Shown: positions 43,855 to 54,552 of the stretch, piece after piece
How positions within the stretch are numbered: the stretch's first letter is position 1
Layout: each line of letters begins with the position of its first letter
Assembly (NCBI RefSeq): GCF_017875735.1
Contig: NZ_JAGGMZ010000001.1
Coordinates: 2,046,001 to 2,110,000 of the forward strand
Reading direction: 5' to 3'
Length of the DNA: 64,000 bases
DNA from: Arthrobacter sp. CAN_C5
GTDB lineage: Bacteria; Actinomycetota; Actinomycetes; Actinomycetales; Micrococcaceae
Translations under genes and position numbers: made by a program
The notes under the pieces: model-generated
Databases searched by the model: none
Told to the model about the DNA's origin: nothing
The model's input: only the letters and a program-made list of their open reading frames with translations

Positions 43855-46518
43855 ATGCCGGCCAGTCCCCTGCGCCCCCGCCGGCCGCTGGACCCGGTGG
43901 CGTCCATCAAGGTCAAGATCGGCCTTCTGGTGGCGCTGAGCATCATCGCCGCGGTAGTGGTCCTGCAGGTAGGCATCCGGGCGGGCGTGCCAGGCTGGCT
44001 GACCCTGCCCGCCACGCTTGCCGCGGCCCTCGGGATGACCCAGTGGTTGGCGCGCGGGATGACGTCCCCGCTGCGGGAAATGACACGGGCAGCCGGCCGG
44101 ATGGCCACCGGTGACTATTCGGCCCGCGTCACCGCCACCTCAGCCGATGAGGTGGGGATCCTGGCCCGGGCGTTCAATACCATGGCGACGGATCTCGCCA
44201 CTGATGAGCAGCAGCGCCGGCAACTGATCGCCACGGTGTCCCACGAACTCCGCACACCCCTCGCGGCGCAGCGGGCCCTCCTCGAGAATCTGGTCGATGG
44301 GGTGGTCAAACCCGACGACGCCGTCCTGCAATCGGCGCTCGCCCAATCCGAGCGGCTCAGCAGGCTGGTCACCGACCTCCTCGATGTCAGCCGGGTCGAC
44401 GGCGGCGCGACCTCACTTGACCTGGCGCCCGTCCGGGTGACTGACCTCCTTGACCAGGCGGTCAGCGAGGCAACGGTGGGTGGGAGAGCAGTCCGGTTGA
44501 CGACCGAGGTTGAACCGGCCGGCCTGGTGGTGACCGCCGACGCCGCGCGCCTGGCACAGGTCGTGTCCAACCTCCTTGACAACGCTGTACGGCACAGCCC
44601 CACCAACGGAACGGTCACCCTCCGCGCTGCCCTTGAGGAGGATGACTCCTGGTCCCTGGCGGTCACCGACGAGGGACCGGGGATACCGGTGGAGCAGGCG
44701 CAGCGGGTCTTCACCCGCTTCGGCGTCGGTGACGACAGCAGCGGCGGCACCGGCCTGGGCCTCGCCATCGCCAGCTGGATCGCCCAACTGCATGGCGGGT
44801 CTATCGCTGCTCTCCCCGCCGCACCCGGAGCAGCGGGGGCCCGGGTGGTGGCCCAGTTCCCCCGCACCCCCAGCCCTCGCCCCGAGGAGCAGGGCTCGGT
44901 CACCTCCGCGTCAACGCCGCCGACCCCCAGCGCCGCTGCAGCGCACACCACTGCGACCACCCCCGAGGAGACTGCCGTGAACCCTGTTGGCCACCCACAC
45001 CCCATCCCACCGGCGGGGTCGCCAGCTACGGCGGCGGCGGACCCACCCGCGTCCGTCCCTCCTGAGGCGGTGGTGGACCGGTTCTGGCCGGAACGCAGGT
45101 TGCTGACCGCACCGCTGCCGGTCTACGCATCGCTTGCGATCGGCGCGCTGGCCGCCGTCGTCCTGCCCAACCGCCACCTGGGCCTCGGCACCCTGCTGGT
45201 TCTGCTGGTTTCTGGCGGGCTGGTGCTGGCCCTGTCGATCCACCGCCGCCGCTCATGGACGGGACTGGCAGCGGTGCTCTGCCTGGGACTGGCGTCACTT
45301 GTTGTGCTGCGCGACGCCGAATGGCTGGCGGTGCTGGCCGTCCTGGCGGCGGGGATCCTCGTCACCACCAGCGTGACTGATGCGAGACGCTTCCTGCCCA
45401 TGTGCGCCAGCGGCGCCGCCTGGGTGCTGAGCGGGATTCGGGGCCTTCCACTGCTGGGCCGCACCATGGCGGCCACCACCAGCCGCCGCGCGCTCTGGCC
45501 GATGCTGCGGACCGCTGCGATCTCGCTGGTCGCGCTGGTCGTCTTTGGTGGCCTATTCGCCTCCGGAGACGCGGTCTTCGGCTCCTGGGTGCAGACACTT
45601 CTCCCCGACGTGCAGGTTGCGGATACCCTCGTGCTGCGCGCTTTCGTCTGGTTCGTCGTCGGCGGAGTGGTCCTCGCCGCCTGCTACCTGGCCCTCAACC
45701 CGCCCCTGGTGGAGAAGTCCGCCCTGGGACCCGGGCAAGCGGTCACCCGGCCGTGGGAATGGCTGGTTCCGGTCGGTGTGGTCGTCGCCGTGTTCCTGAC
45801 GTTCGTCGTCGCGCAGGCCTCGGTGATGTGGGGAGGCCACGCGTTTGTGCGGAGCACCACCGGTGTGAGCTATGCGGATTACGTCCACCAGGGTTTCGCC
45901 CAGCTGACGATCGCCACGGCGCTGACCCTGGCCACCATTGCGCTCGCCGTCCGCAAAGCCCCCCAGACCACCGTCCGGGACCGGCTCCTGCTGCGCGTCA
46001 TGCTGGGCACGTTGTCGGTTCTCACCCTGGTGGTCGTGGCGTCGGCTCTCTACCGCATGTCCGTTTACCAGGAGGCCTACGGCTTCACGGTGCTGCGGGT
46101 GCTCGTGGACGCGTTCGAGGTGTGGCTTGGTGTCCTCGTGGTGCTGGTGATGATCGCCGGGGTGCGCTTATCCGGACGCTGGCTCCCCCGGGCCGCGCTG
46201 GCGACCGGTACCGCACTGGTGCTCGCCCTTGGTCTGGCCAACCCGGAGGCGTGGGTGGCGGAACAGAATATCCAGCGGTACGAGCTCACCGGCAAACTGG
46301 ATGTTGCCTACCTCGCCACGCTCGGCGCCGACGCCATTCCAGCGATTACTGGGGGGCTGCCCAGGGAGGTGGCGCAGTGTGTGGTGGCGCTGCAGCCGGC
46401 CACCGGGACGACCGATGACTGGCAGGGCTGGAACCTTGGCCGGGCCTGCGCTGCTGCCGCTGTTGAGCCGCTTCGGGTGAATCCTCCGGCGACCTGCGAG
46501 GAACGGATCGGTCATTGA
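43855..46518 (+). CDS. Histidine kinase fused to DUF4173-like membrane protein
   Basis: 887 residues from ATG 43855. Residues 20-62 form two membrane helices and 60-115 a HAMP linker. HisKA phosphoacceptor is H130 (VSHELRTPL), the N box is near 235 (VSNLLDNAVRHSP), and the G boxes are DEGPGIP and GGTGLGLAIA near 268-305. A Pro/Thr/Ala linker (about 345-410) leads to a polytopic region of about 12 helices matching DUF4153/DUF4173. Inside the linker, GAGGAG followed by GTG at 44977, with TGA overlapping in another frame, looks like an old gene boundary. Confidence 0.85.
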   Translation: MPASPLRPRRPLDPVASIKVKIGLLVALSIIAAVVVLQVGIRAGVPGWLTLPATLAAALGMTQWLARGMTSPLREMTRAAGRMATGDYSARVTATSADEVGILARAFNTMATDLATDEQQRRQLIATVSHELRTPLAAQRALLENLVDGVVKPDDAVLQSALAQSERLSRLVTDLLDVSRVDGGATSLDLAPVRVTDLLDQAVSEATVGGRAVRLTTEVEPAGLVVTADAARLAQVVSNLLDNAVRHSPTNGTVTLRAALEEDDSWSLAVTDEGPGIPVEQAQRVFTRFGVGDDSSGGTGLGLAIASWIAQLHGGSIAALPAAPGAAGARVVAQFPRTPSPRPEEQGSVTSASTPPTPSAAAAHTTATTPEETAVNPVGHPHPIPPAGSPATAAADPPASVPPEAVVDRFWPERRLLTAPLPVYASLAIGALAAVVLPNRHLGLGTLLVLLVSGGLVLALSIHRRRSWTGLAAVLCLGLASLVVLRDAEWLAVLAVLAAGILVTTSVTDARRFLPMCASGAAWVLSGIRGLPLLGRTMAATTSRRALWPMLRTAAISLVALVVFGGLFASGDAVFGSWVQTLLPDVQVADTLVLRAFVWFVVGGVVLAACYLALNPPLVEKSALGPGQAVTRPWEWLVPVGVVVAVFLTFVVAQASVMWGGHAFVRSTTGVSYADYVHQGFAQLTIATALTLATIALAVRKAPQTTVRDRLLLRVMLGTLSVLTLVVVASALYRMSVYQEAYGFTVLRVLVDAFEVWLGVLVVLVMIAGVRLSGRWLPRAALATGTALVLALGLANPEAWVAEQNIQRYELTGKLDVAYLATLGADAIPAITGGLPREVAQCVVALQPATGTTDDWQGWNLGRACAAAAVEPLRVNPPATCEERIGH

Positions 46519-46686
46519 CGCGGACTTCCCCTGGGGAATCGATCGCCACCCCTGCGGTAGCCATCGTTTGCGGCAGGAATCCCCTGATTCGTGCCCTTCG
46601 GCCCTAGTGTGTGCCTGCACTCGGGCGCACGCTGGAAGCCCTAATCGCTAACCCGGTGTACCGGATAGCTGTCAAAGGAGACCACT

Positions 46687-47109
46687 GTGGTGAATGACGA
46701 TCGACCCGGAACTGTCCTCTCCGCCGAAGACTCCTGGCGGGTCCTCGAACGCAACCAGCATGGCCGGTTGGCGGTGAGCGTCCTCGGCGCGCCCGACATC
46801 TATCCGATCAACTTCCTGGCCCACGACAACCGTCTCCTCTTCCGGACCAACCCCGGCACCAAGCTCGCGGAACTCACCGTGAACAACCGGGTGGCCTTCG
46901 AGGTGGACGAAATCGACGAGGCAGAAGCCCGGAGCGTGGTGGTCAAGGGGGTGGCACGGGTGATCGATACCCAGTCCGAGGTAGACGTCGTCGATCAGCT
47001 ACCTCTCAAGCCCTGGACCGGCACCCGAAAGTACACCTACGTCGAGATCGTCCCTACAACGGTCCACGGTCGCCACTTTGAATTGGGCGGGGAGCCGGAC
47101 CGCTACTGA
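46687..47109 (+). CDS. Pyridoxamine 5'-phosphate oxidase-family flavin/F420-binding protein
   Basis: 140 residues from GTG 46687 after GGAG. LERNQHGRLAVSVLGAPDIYPINFL near 21-45 and LLFRTNPGTKLAEL are typical of the small PNPOx-like split-barrel proteins of actinobacteria, which bind FMN or F420. VVVKGVARVI and YVEIVPTTVHGRHF complete the barrel. Function could be a flavin reductase or stress protein. Its 3' end overlaps the convergent ATPase gene by 56 bp. Confidence 0.82.
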   Translation: MVNDDRPGTVLSAEDSWRVLERNQHGRLAVSVLGAPDIYPINFLAHDNRLLFRTNPGTKLAELTVNNRVAFEVDEIDEAEARSVVVKGVARVIDTQSEVDVVDQLPLKPWTGTRKYTYVEIVPTTVHGRHFELGGEPDRY

Positions 47110-48970
47110 CCCGTGACCCTTTCATCCGTGGGGTCCGCGCCGATCGTCCGCCTCCGAGCGCCCTCAGTGCGTTCAGGATCGCCGCGAGATCGACCAATTC
47201 CTGGAGCAGCGCCCCGGTCACTGCGGGGATGGTTCCGAACATTGCCGCAACCATCAGCCCCACGCTGAGGATGATCCCGGTCCAGATGCTGGTGCGCGCA
47301 ACCCGGATGGTGTGCTGACCGATCTCCACCGCGGTGGCGACCAGGGACAGATCATCCACCAGGAGCACCGCATCCGCCGATTCACTTGCCGCGGTTGCGC
47401 CCTTAGCGCCCATCGCGATGCCCACGTCGGCCGAAGCGAGGACAGGCGCGTCGTTCACGCCATCCCCCACCATCAGCACCGGGCGCAACGGAAGCGACGC
47501 AACCACCCGCACCTTGTCGCCCGGCAGACAATCGGCGACCACCCGCGTGATCGCCGCCTCCCTGGCAATATGTTCAGCGGTCAGCGAGGTGTCCCCCGTC
47601 AGGAGTACCGTTTCAGTCACCCCAAGCCGGACCAAATCGGCCAGGGTGTCGGCGGCATTCAGCCGCAGCGGGTCACTCATGATCAGTGACCCTACGAACA
47701 CCCCATCGACTCCCACATAGATGCCAAGCTGTCCGCCGTGGAGGGACGCCAGCTCGAACCCCGTGGTGCGGGAACGCACGAAGCCGGGCTTGCCAACAAC
47801 CACTGTGCCGGCGCTGCACACTGCGCTCACGCCTTCGGTGGCGTGTTCACTCGCGTTCGCCGCGGGCAGGAGAATCAGCCCGCGTGCCGCAGCCGCGTCA
47901 ATGACCGACCCCGCCAATACGTGCGAGGAGTACTGTTCAGCAGAGGCCGCCAGTTGCAGGACCCGATCGGGGGTCATTGCGGGCGAAGCCCCACCCGCAA
48001 CCTGCACGAGGGACAACGTGGGACGCCCCGACGTGAGTGTGCCGGTTTTGTCGAAGACCGCGGTCCGGACCCTGCTCAGTTGCTCCAACGTTCCCGCGTT
48101 CTTGATGATGATGCCGGCGCGGGCGGCCCTGCTCGTGCCGGCGAGGAAAGCGACCGGCGCGGCGATCAGCAGGGGGCAGGGAGTGGCCACCACCAGCACC
48201 TGGGCGAAGCGGCCCGGGTCCTGGCTGACGAACCAGGCCAGCGCGGCCAGCAGGAACGCGAAGGCGGTGAAAGGCACCGCGTACCGGTCGGCCATCCTCA
48301 CCATCGGCGCGCGGCTGGCCGATGCTTCCCGGACCAGCGCCACAATCTGGCTGTACTGAGACTCGGCGGCGGTCGCCGTCGCGACCATCCGCACCGCCTC
48401 AGCCCCGTTGACCGTCCCACTGAGCAGCGCTTCGCCCACCACCCGATCCACTGGCAGGCTCTCGCCGGTGAGGGCCGCCTCATCGAAGGTCCCGGCGTCC
48501 GACAGCAGGGTGCCGTCCACCGGCACCAGTTCAGCGGGCTTCACCACCAGGACGTCCCCGGGGAGGACAGCCTCCACGAGGATTTCTTCGGGCGGTCCGC
48601 CTTCAAGCTCGCGATGCGCGACCCGTGGCGAACGCTCAAGGAGCGCCCGCAGTTCTCTCGTTGCCCTGCCCTGGGCAAAGTCCTCCAGGGCCTGTCCCCC
48701 GGTCAGCATCAGCACGATGATCAGCGACGCAACATATTCGCCCACCGCGACCGTGGCGCCGATGGCGGCGACTGCCAACAGGTCGATGCCGAGCCGACCC
48801 TGCAGCAGTCCTTTGATCATCGACGCGGAACGGTACACCGCTATCGCCAGGGCAAAACCACTCGCGAGCAGCTGCGCCGCACCTGGCTGGCCAAGGAAAA
48901 GCAGCACTGCGGTGCACGCGCCAACAATCACAGTGGTGGTGACCAGAGGGAACCGGCTGACAAGGCGCAT
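47054..48970 (-). CDS. P1B-type heavy-metal ATPase with TPC motif
   Basis: 638 residues with about eight helices and no N-terminal metal-binding domain. The motifs are TGESLPVD (actuator), ATPCPLLIAAPVAF (membrane metal site), DKTGTLTSG (phosphorylation) and GDGVNDAPVL. The site is TPCP rather than CPC; TPC enzymes form subgroup P1B-5, with nickel or iron suggested as substrate. The P1B hallmark His-Pro is His-Val here (SSHVLAG). The metal cannot be named from sequence. Confidence 0.88.
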   Translation of the reverse strand: MRLVSRFPLVTTTVIVGACTAVLLFLGQPGAAQLLASGFALAIAVYRSASMIKGLLQGRLGIDLLAVAAIGATVAVGEYVASLIIVLMLTGGQALEDFAQGRATRELRALLERSPRVAHRELEGGPPEEILVEAVLPGDVLVVKPAELVPVDGTLLSDAGTFDEAALTGESLPVDRVVGEALLSGTVNGAEAVRMVATATAAESQYSQIVALVREASASRAPMVRMADRYAVPFTAFAFLLAALAWFVSQDPGRFAQVLVVATPCPLLIAAPVAFLAGTSRAARAGIIIKNAGTLEQLSRVRTAVFDKTGTLTSGRPTLSLVQVAGGASPAMTPDRVLQLAASAEQYSSHVLAGSVIDAAAARGLILLPAANASEHATEGVSAVCSAGTVVVGKPGFVRSRTTGFELASLHGGQLGIYVGVDGVFVGSLIMSDPLRLNAADTLADLVRLGVTETVLLTGDTSLTAEHIAREAAITRVVADCLPGDKVRVVASLPLRPVLMVGDGVNDAPVLASADVGIAMGAKGATAASESADAVLLVDDLSLVATAVEIGQHTIRVARTSIWTGIILSVGLMVAAMFGTIPAVTGALLQELVDLAAILNALRALGGGRSARTPRMKGSRVSSGPAPRPIQSGDRGPL

Positions 48971-49157
48971 TGACTCATCTGACCCGACCAGTGTTGCAGC
49001 CCGGAAGTGCCTTTCGACCCCAATCTGAAGAGCACACCCCGAAGCTGGCGCTGTGCGGCCAGAAGGTGACTTTTGGCCCTACCAGCACCAGTCTGGCCAC
49101 AGCATCCTTGGCAGGACAGCGGGGTGGGTGCCGCCGCCCGACAGGAGGGACGTTTCC

Positions 49158-50666
49158 ATGAACAGGGCCGGCTCCATTGCAATGCTCATCATCGGGATCG
49201 TCCTGTCGCTCATTGGCGTATCACTGGCCGCGGGCGGCCTGGCCGTGGCAGTCCTGGCGTCCGATCAGCGCGATGACGGCTACTTCACCTCCCCCACGGA
49301 GCGTTACGCCGTCGCCTCCCATGCCCTCGTGTCGCCGCGCCTGGAAGCCTTCGGTGAGGGAACCGCAGAGCGGCTACCGTTTGACGTCGGCACCCTCAGG
49401 ATCCGCGTCACCGCATCGGATCCATCGGACGAGATCTTCATCGGCCTGGCCCCGCAGGACGCAGTGGACGACTACCTGGAGGGGGTGGACCGGACCGTAT
49501 TGCGCGACGTGGATTTCAACCCATTCCGACCCGTGTACCGCAACATTTCGGGGTCATCCACTCCCGGCACACCGGATTCCCAGGAGTTCTGGGCTGCCGC
49601 AGCCTCGGGACCCGGCGAGCAGGAAATCACCTGGAACATCGCCGCGGGTGACTGGACAGTGGTGGTGATGAACGCCGATGCCTCCCCCGGAATCTCCGCC
49701 GACCTGCAGGCAGGCTTCCGCTCCGAGCTGATCCAACCGGCTGGCACCGCCATCCTCCTCATCGGGCTCGTGACACTCGCGATCGGTGTCCCGCTCGTGG
49801 TTCTCGGCGCCGTCGGTTTGGGGCGTGCCGCCCACGAACCAGGCCAGCCCACGTCGACGGCACCCGTTCCGCCTGCCCCGGCGTCCTCCGATCAGGGCAG
49901 TGAATCGATTCCCGCCCCGGCGGCCACCGGGTTGGCAACTTCCGCCCTGACGCCGCCGCCCTACCCCGCCCAACTCATCGGCCGCCTGGACCCGGGGCTC
50001 TCCCGATGGCTGTGGCTGGTGAAATGGTTCCTGGCGATACCCCACTATTTTGTTCTGTTCTTTTTGTGGTTCGCCTTCGCGGTGACCACCATCGTCGCCT
50101 GGTTCGCCATCCTCTTCACCGGCCGCTACCCGCGCTCACTCTTCAACTTCAATGTGGGCGTCATCCGCTGGAATTGGCGGGTGGCCTTCTATGCCTACGC
50201 CGCCGCCGGCACTGACCGGTATCCGCCCTTTACCCTGGCGCGCGCCGACTACCCTGCCGACGTCGTCGTCGAGTACCCGGAACGGCTCTCCCGCGGCCTC
50301 GTGCTGATCAAGTCCTGGCTCCTCCTCATCCCCCATCTGCTCTTCGTGGCGGCAATCACCGGGTCCGCCACCTGGGGATGGCAGGTGCAGCGGGGCGAGT
50401 ATGACGGCACCGGTGGGCTGTCGCTGCTGGGGCTGCTGGTACTGATCGCGGTCGTGACGCTGCTGTTCACGGGAAGCTACCCGCGCCCTCTCTTCGCCTT
50501 CATCCTGGGGCTGAACCGGTGGACCACCAGGGTGTTGGTGTACGGGGCACTGATGCGCGACGAGTACCCGCCGTTCCGGCTGGATCAGGACACCGACGAT
50601 TTCCTGAGCCACGGGGCCGCGCCGCCGGGCAGTCCGGCTGAACCCGAACCCTCGTCGGGCCGGTAG
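49158..50666 (+). CDS. DUF4389 membrane protein
   Basis: 502 residues from ATG 49158, with AGGAGG 9 bases upstream. An N-terminal helix is followed by a beta-rich extracytoplasmic region (about 35-190), another helix near 195-218 and a Pro/Ala linker. Two DUF4389 modules follow. The first has [18 protein letters not shown] and [19 protein letters not shown]. The second has [19 protein letters not shown] and [15 protein letters not shown]4389 proteins are of unknown function. Confidence 0.85.
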   Translation: MNRAGSIAMLIIGIVLSLIGVSLAAGGLAVAVLASDQRDDGYFTSPTERYAVASHALVSPRLEAFGEGTAERLPFDVGTLRIRVTASDPSDEIFIGLAPQDAVDDYLEGVDRTVLRDVDFNPFRPVYRNISGSSTPGTPDSQEFWAAAASGPGEQEITWNIAAGDWTVVVMNADASPGISADLQAGFRSELIQPAGTAILLIGLVTLAIGVPLVVLGAVGLGRAAHEPGQPTSTAPVPPAPASSDQGSESIPAPAATGLATSALTPPPYPAQLIGRLDPGLSRWLWLVKWFLAIPHYFVLFFLWFAFAVTTIVAWFAILFTGRYPRSLFNFNVGVIRWNWRVAFYAYAAAGTDRYPPFTLARADYPADVVVEYPERLSRGLVLIKSWLLLIPHLLFVAAITGSATWGWQVQRGEYDGTGGLSLLGLLVLIAVVTLLFTGSYPRPLFAFILGLNRWTTRVLVYGALMRDEYPPFRLDQDTDDFLSHGAAPPGSPAEPEPSSGR

Positions 50667-50737
50667 ACTGGAAAAAAGGTGAGCCGGGAAGACTGGTCGG
50701 CAGTAAATTTGGCGACCCCAATCCAGGAGACTTCTTC

Positions 50738-52153
50738 ATGGCAGAACGATCAACCGAGCCCAAGCCGAAATCAGGCGTACTCGGCCGCGGTACCTATTCC
50801 GAATCGCTGCGAGTCGGTGAGATTCTCCGCAAGGAGACCGTTGGCGGCATCCTGCTGGTGATCACCGCGGCTGCCGCAATCATCTGGGCCAACTCCCCCG
50901 CGTCCGACAGCTACTTCGCCTTGCGGGACTTCACCTTCGGGTACGAGCCGTGGCACCTGGAACTGAGCCTGGGCGCGTGGGCCGCTGACGGCCTACTCGC
51001 GATCTTCTTCTTCCTGGTGGGCCTCGAACTCAAACGCGAGTTCGTTGCGGGCGACCTGCGCAATCCCGCCAAAGCGATCGTCCCTGTCGCGGCTGCGATA
51101 GGCGGCGTCGTAGTCCCCGCCCTGGTGTACGTGGGCATCAACATCTTCAGCCCCGATACTTTGCGTGGCTGGGCCATTCCCACGGCGACCGACATCGCTT
51201 TCGCCGTCGCGGTCCTCGCCATCGTCGGTTCACATTTGCCGAGCGCGCTGCGGATCTTCCTCCTCACGCTCGCAGTGGTCGACGACCTGATTGCCATCTC
51301 CATCATTGCGATCTTCTACTCCGACGACATCCAGGTCACTCCCCTGCTCCTGGCCCTGATCCCGCTGGCCCTGTACACGATCCTGGCGCAGAAATACCGC
51401 CAGTTCTTCCATCTGAAACCTGCTGCCGCCTGGTTCATCCTGCTGCCAATCGGGTTTGTGGTGTGGGCGCTGGTCCACGCTGGTGGGATCCACGCGACCG
51501 TGGCGGGCGTCCTCCTCGGATTCGCTGTTCCCGTTCTGCACCGCAAGGCCGTCGCCGGACCGGATGCCGGGCCGGGACTCGCTGAGCTCTTCGAACACCG
51601 CATCCGCCCGCTGTCGGCTGGGTTCGCTGTCCCGGTTTTCGCCTTCTTCTCAGCCGGCGTGACCGTCGGCGGCTGGAGCGGCTTCGTTTCGGCGGTCACC
51701 GACCCCGTTGCACTGGGCATCATCCTCGGCCTGGTGCTGGGCAAGCCGATCGGCATTGTGGGCACCACCTGGCTCCTCACGAAGCTCACCAAGGTGAACC
51801 TGGACCCCGCGCTGCGCTGGGTGGACCTGGTTGGGGTGGCGCTGCTGGCCGGCATTGGTTTCACCGTCTCCCTCCTGATTGCCGACCTCAGTTTCACGCC
51901 CGATGGCACCACCAATGATCACGCCAAGGTGGGAATCCTGATGGCGTCCATCCTGGCCGCGCTCATTGCCTCAGTGATCCTCAAGGCCCGCAACAAGCAC
52001 TACCGCACGATCGAAGCTGAGGAGAGCGTCGACGACGACGGCGACGGGATCCCCGATGTCTACCAGGAACCGGGAAACCCCGCGGACGAAACAATCACCG
52101 CGCCGGACCCCGATGACGCCGTGCCGGGAGCCGACGCCCAGGGACCACGCTGA
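50738..52153 (+). CDS. nhaA: Na+/H+ antiporter NhaA
   Basis: 471 residues from ATG 50738 after [25 protein letters not shown] and the ion site [16 protein letters not shown] near 177-192, with the paired Asp, are diagnostic. About twelve helices are followed by an acidic C-terminus with an EF-hand-like segment DDDGDGIPD near 432-440. It exchanges Na+ for H+ to maintain pH and salt balance. A strong terminator follows after 18 bp. Confidence 0.96.
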   Translation: MAERSTEPKPKSGVLGRGTYSESLRVGEILRKETVGGILLVITAAAAIIWANSPASDSYFALRDFTFGYEPWHLELSLGAWAADGLLAIFFFLVGLELKREFVAGDLRNPAKAIVPVAAAIGGVVVPALVYVGINIFSPDTLRGWAIPTATDIAFAVAVLAIVGSHLPSALRIFLLTLAVVDDLIAISIIAIFYSDDIQVTPLLLALIPLALYTILAQKYRQFFHLKPAAAWFILLPIGFVVWALVHAGGIHATVAGVLLGFAVPVLHRKAVAGPDAGPGLAELFEHRIRPLSAGFAVPVFAFFSAGVTVGGWSGFVSAVTDPVALGIILGLVLGKPIGIVGTTWLLTKLTKVNLDPALRWVDLVGVALLAGIGFTVSLLIADLSFTPDGTTNDHAKVGILMASILAALIASVILKARNKHYRTIEAEESVDDDGDGIPDVYQEPGNPADETITAPDPDDAVPGADAQGPR

Positions 52154-52171
52154 CACCAGCAGAACTGAAAG

Positions 52172-52229
52172 AACGAGAAAGAGCCAGCCCCCCGCGCGTT
52201 ACCGCGCTGAGGGCTGGCTCTTTCTCGTT
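52172..52229. terminator. Long bidirectional terminator after nhaA
   Basis: A perfect 19-bp stem (AACGAGAAAGAGCCAGCCC with its complement) encloses a second stem GCGCG/CGCGC around TTAC. The downstream arm has CTTTCTCGTT, so termination should be efficient. Confidence 0.93.
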
Positions 52230-52244
52230 GACCATCGGCCTACC

Positions 52245-52295
52245 TGACCGTCGGGCCAGTAACCCGCAATAGTGACCGTCGGGTCAGTGACCCGC
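52245..52295 (-). repeat. 23-bp duplication covering the sulP stop codon
   Basis: TGACCGTCGGGCCAGTAACC (first 20 of 23 bases, 52245-52267) recurs at 52273-52295 with two differences. The second copy contains the sulP stop; the first lies beyond it on the minus strand. Confidence 0.8.
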
Positions 52296-53807
52296 CCCCA
52301 GCTTGCCACCGAGGCGGTCCCTCATGAGGACGCTCGCATCGTTGAGACCGGTCACCTCAACCTGGGTCCCGTGCCGGTGGTATTTCTCGGTGATCGCATC
52401 CAGCGACGCAATCGTCGACGCATCCCACAGGTGGGAGCCGCTCATGTCGATGATCACCTTGGCCGGGTCCAAGGCGTAGTCGAACTGGGTGTAGAGGTCA
52501 TTGGAGGAGGCGAAGAACAGCTCGCCGGTGACCCGGTAGGTGGCGACCTGGTCGCCGTCGGGCCCGGTCACCTGACGTTCGACGGTGACGAAGTGCGCCA
52601 CCCGGCGGGCGAACAGCACCATTGCGACCAGCACGCCCACCCCGACGCCGATGGCCAGGTTGTGGGTGGCAACGACCACCACCACGGTGGAAACCATGAC
52701 GATGGTTTCGCTCTTGGGCATGATCTGCAGGGTGGAGGGTCGGATACTGTGCCAGTCGAACGTGGCCACTGACACGAAAATCATCACCGCTACCAGCGCC
52801 GCCATGGGGATCAGGGCGACAATGTCACCCAGCACCACCACGAGGATCAACAGGAAGACTCCGGCCAGGAAGGTGGAGATCCGGGTCCGGGCACCGGACG
52901 CTTTGACGTTGATCATGGTCTGCCCGATCATCGCGCACCCGCCCATCCCCCCGAAGAACCCGGTGATGATGTTGGCGGCTCCCTGCCCCCATGACTCACG
53001 GGACTTATTCGACCGGGTGTCGGTCACGTCATCCACCAGCTTGGCTGTCATCAGCGACTCCAGCAGACCGACGAACGCCATCGCCAGCGCGAAAGGGGCG
53101 ATGATCTGCAGGGTCTCAACTGTCAGCGGAACGTTGGGCACGAACAGGGATGGGAAACTGTCGGGCAGCTCGCCCTTGTCGCCGACGGTAGGTACCGCGA
53201 CGGCGGCGAAAACGGTGATGAGGGTCAACGCGACGATCGCTACCAGCGGTGCCGGCACGGCCCTGGTCAGCCTGGGCAGTCCGAAGACAATGACGAGGCC
53301 CAGAATCACCAGCGGGTACACGAGCCACGGGACACCGATGAGCTCCGGGACCTGAGACATGAAGATAAGGATCGCGAGGGCGTTGACGAACCCGACCATT
53401 ACCGAGCGGGGAATGAAGCGCATCAGCTTCGCCACCCCCGACAGGCCAAGCACAATCTGGAAGATGCCGGCAAGTATCACCGCCGCTATGAAGTAGTCCA
53501 CGCCGTGGCTAGCCACCAGGGGTGCGATCACCAGGGCGATGGCTCCGGTCGCCGCACTGATCATTGCTGGCCGGCCGCCGAGGAACGCAATCGACACGGC
53601 CATGGTGAAGGAAGCGAAAAGCCCCAGCCGGGGATCAACTCCGGCGATGATTGAGAAAGCGATCGCTTCGGGGATCAGGGCCAGCGCTACAACCAGTCCC
53701 GCCAGCACCTCAGTTTTCAGGCGCCGGGGGGATCGCAAGGTCGCACGAACTGATTGACGCTGCTCCGGCGTCAGGACCGGTTCAGCCGGGGCCGTCTTCA
53801 TAGCCAT
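52284..53807 (-). CDS. SulP-family anion transporter (sulfate permease-like)
   Basis: 507 residues from ATG 53807, preceded by GGAG at 5-base spacing. The SulP membrane core includes [42 protein letters not shown], and [32 protein letters not shown]. The C-terminal STAS domain has [23 protein letters not shown]. It could carry sulfate, bicarbonate or a dicarboxylate; the substrate is not decidable. It is divergent from a MerR regulator with a palindromic operator between them. Confidence 0.92.
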   Translation of the reverse strand: MAMKTAPAEPVLTPEQRQSVRATLRSPRRLKTEVLAGLVVALALIPEAIAFSIIAGVDPRLGLFASFTMAVSIAFLGGRPAMISAATGAIALVIAPLVASHGVDYFIAAVILAGIFQIVLGLSGVAKLMRFIPRSVMVGFVNALAILIFMSQVPELIGVPWLVYPLVILGLVIVFGLPRLTRAVPAPLVAIVALTLITVFAAVAVPTVGDKGELPDSFPSLFVPNVPLTVETLQIIAPFALAMAFVGLLESLMTAKLVDDVTDTRSNKSRESWGQGAANIITGFFGGMGGCAMIGQTMINVKASGARTRISTFLAGVFLLILVVVLGDIVALIPMAALVAVMIFVSVATFDWHSIRPSTLQIMPKSETIVMVSTVVVVVATHNLAIGVGVGVLVAMVLFARRVAHFVTVERQVTGPDGDQVATYRVTGELFFASSNDLYTQFDYALDPAKVIIDMSGSHLWDASTIASLDAITEKYHRHGTQVEVTGLNDASVLMRDRLGGKLGAGH

Positions 53808-53945
53808 ACTGGCTCCGTTCACTGGGTCAGGGCCCGCGCTGGGCCTGGAGTCGAAAATCGGGGGCGCAGCACTGCGCGGATAGCGTAGCTGCAAGGGAAC
53901 CCGGGGGTGGCGGACAACAAGCCAGCTGCAACACCCGGTACAATC

Positions 53946-53977
53946 GAAACCCTACCCTAACGTGAGGGTAGGGTTTC
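53946..53977. promoter_or_regulatory. Perfect 13-bp palindromic operator between sulP and merR
   Basis: GAAACCCTACCCT (53946-53958) and AGGGTAGGGTTTC (53965-53977) are exact complements around a 6-base spacer AACGTG. The position between two divergent genes, 17 bp before the MerR start, fits a MerR-controlled operator. Confidence 0.75.
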
Positions 53978-53994
53978 AATCGGGACAGGAACGA

Positions 53995-54396
53995 ATGGCT
54001 TTGACAACGCCCAATCGCCCGGGGGCAACAGCCGCCCGGACCATGCATATCGGGGAACTGGCCGAAGAGACCGGCCTCTCGCTGCGGACCATTCGCCATT
54101 ACGACGACGTCGGCCTGCTTCCCGCAACCACCCGGACCGACGGCGGTTTCCGCGTCTACACGGAGGCTGACCTCGCGCGGCTCCTGGTCATCCGGTCGAT
54201 GAAGCCCCTCGGGTTCACCCTCGAGCAAATGGCCGAGCTACTCGATGCCATCGGCCGCCTCGACGGCGCCGACGCCCACCCGGACGATCAGGACCTCCTC
54301 GTCCGTTACATCAGCGAAGCGGAGGCCAAAAGGGAGAAGCTCGCCCGGAATCTCCGCCAGGCGGACGAATTCATTCACTCCCTCCAGACCAGGTAG
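53995..54396 (+). CDS. MerR-family transcriptional regulator
   Basis: 133 residues from ATG 53995; AGGAA supports this start. MHIGELAEETGLSLRTIRHYDDVGLLP is the MerR helix-turn-helix and FRVYTEADLARLLVIRSMKPLGFTLEQM the wing and dimer helix. A C-terminal coiled coil follows (ISEAEAKREKLARNLRQADEF). No metal-binding cysteine is seen, so it is probably not a metal sensor. It probably controls sulP or itself. Confidence 0.9.
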   Translation: MALTTPNRPGATAARTMHIGELAEETGLSLRTIRHYDDVGLLPATTRTDGGFRVYTEADLARLLVIRSMKPLGFTLEQMAELLDAIGRLDGADAHPDDQDLLVRYISEAEAKREKLARNLRQADEFIHSLQTR

Positions 54397-54489
54397 CGGC
54401 TACTCAGCCTGCATTCTGCGGGACTTCCAGTCACCCCTGAGCACCCGAGGGAGGAAGCTACCAAAAGCCTCTCCTGGCTGCAGACTTCA

Positions 54490-54552
54490 GCACTGGAACT
54501 GGCACTGGCACTGGCACCGGCACTGGAACTGGCACTAGCACTGGCACTGGCA
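54490..54552. repeat. Hexanucleotide microsatellite (CTGGCA)n
   Basis: About ten imperfect copies of CTGGCA/CTGGAA run head to tail, in noncoding DNA between the MerR gene and a small membrane-protein gene. The high regularity suggests slippage. Confidence 0.9.
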
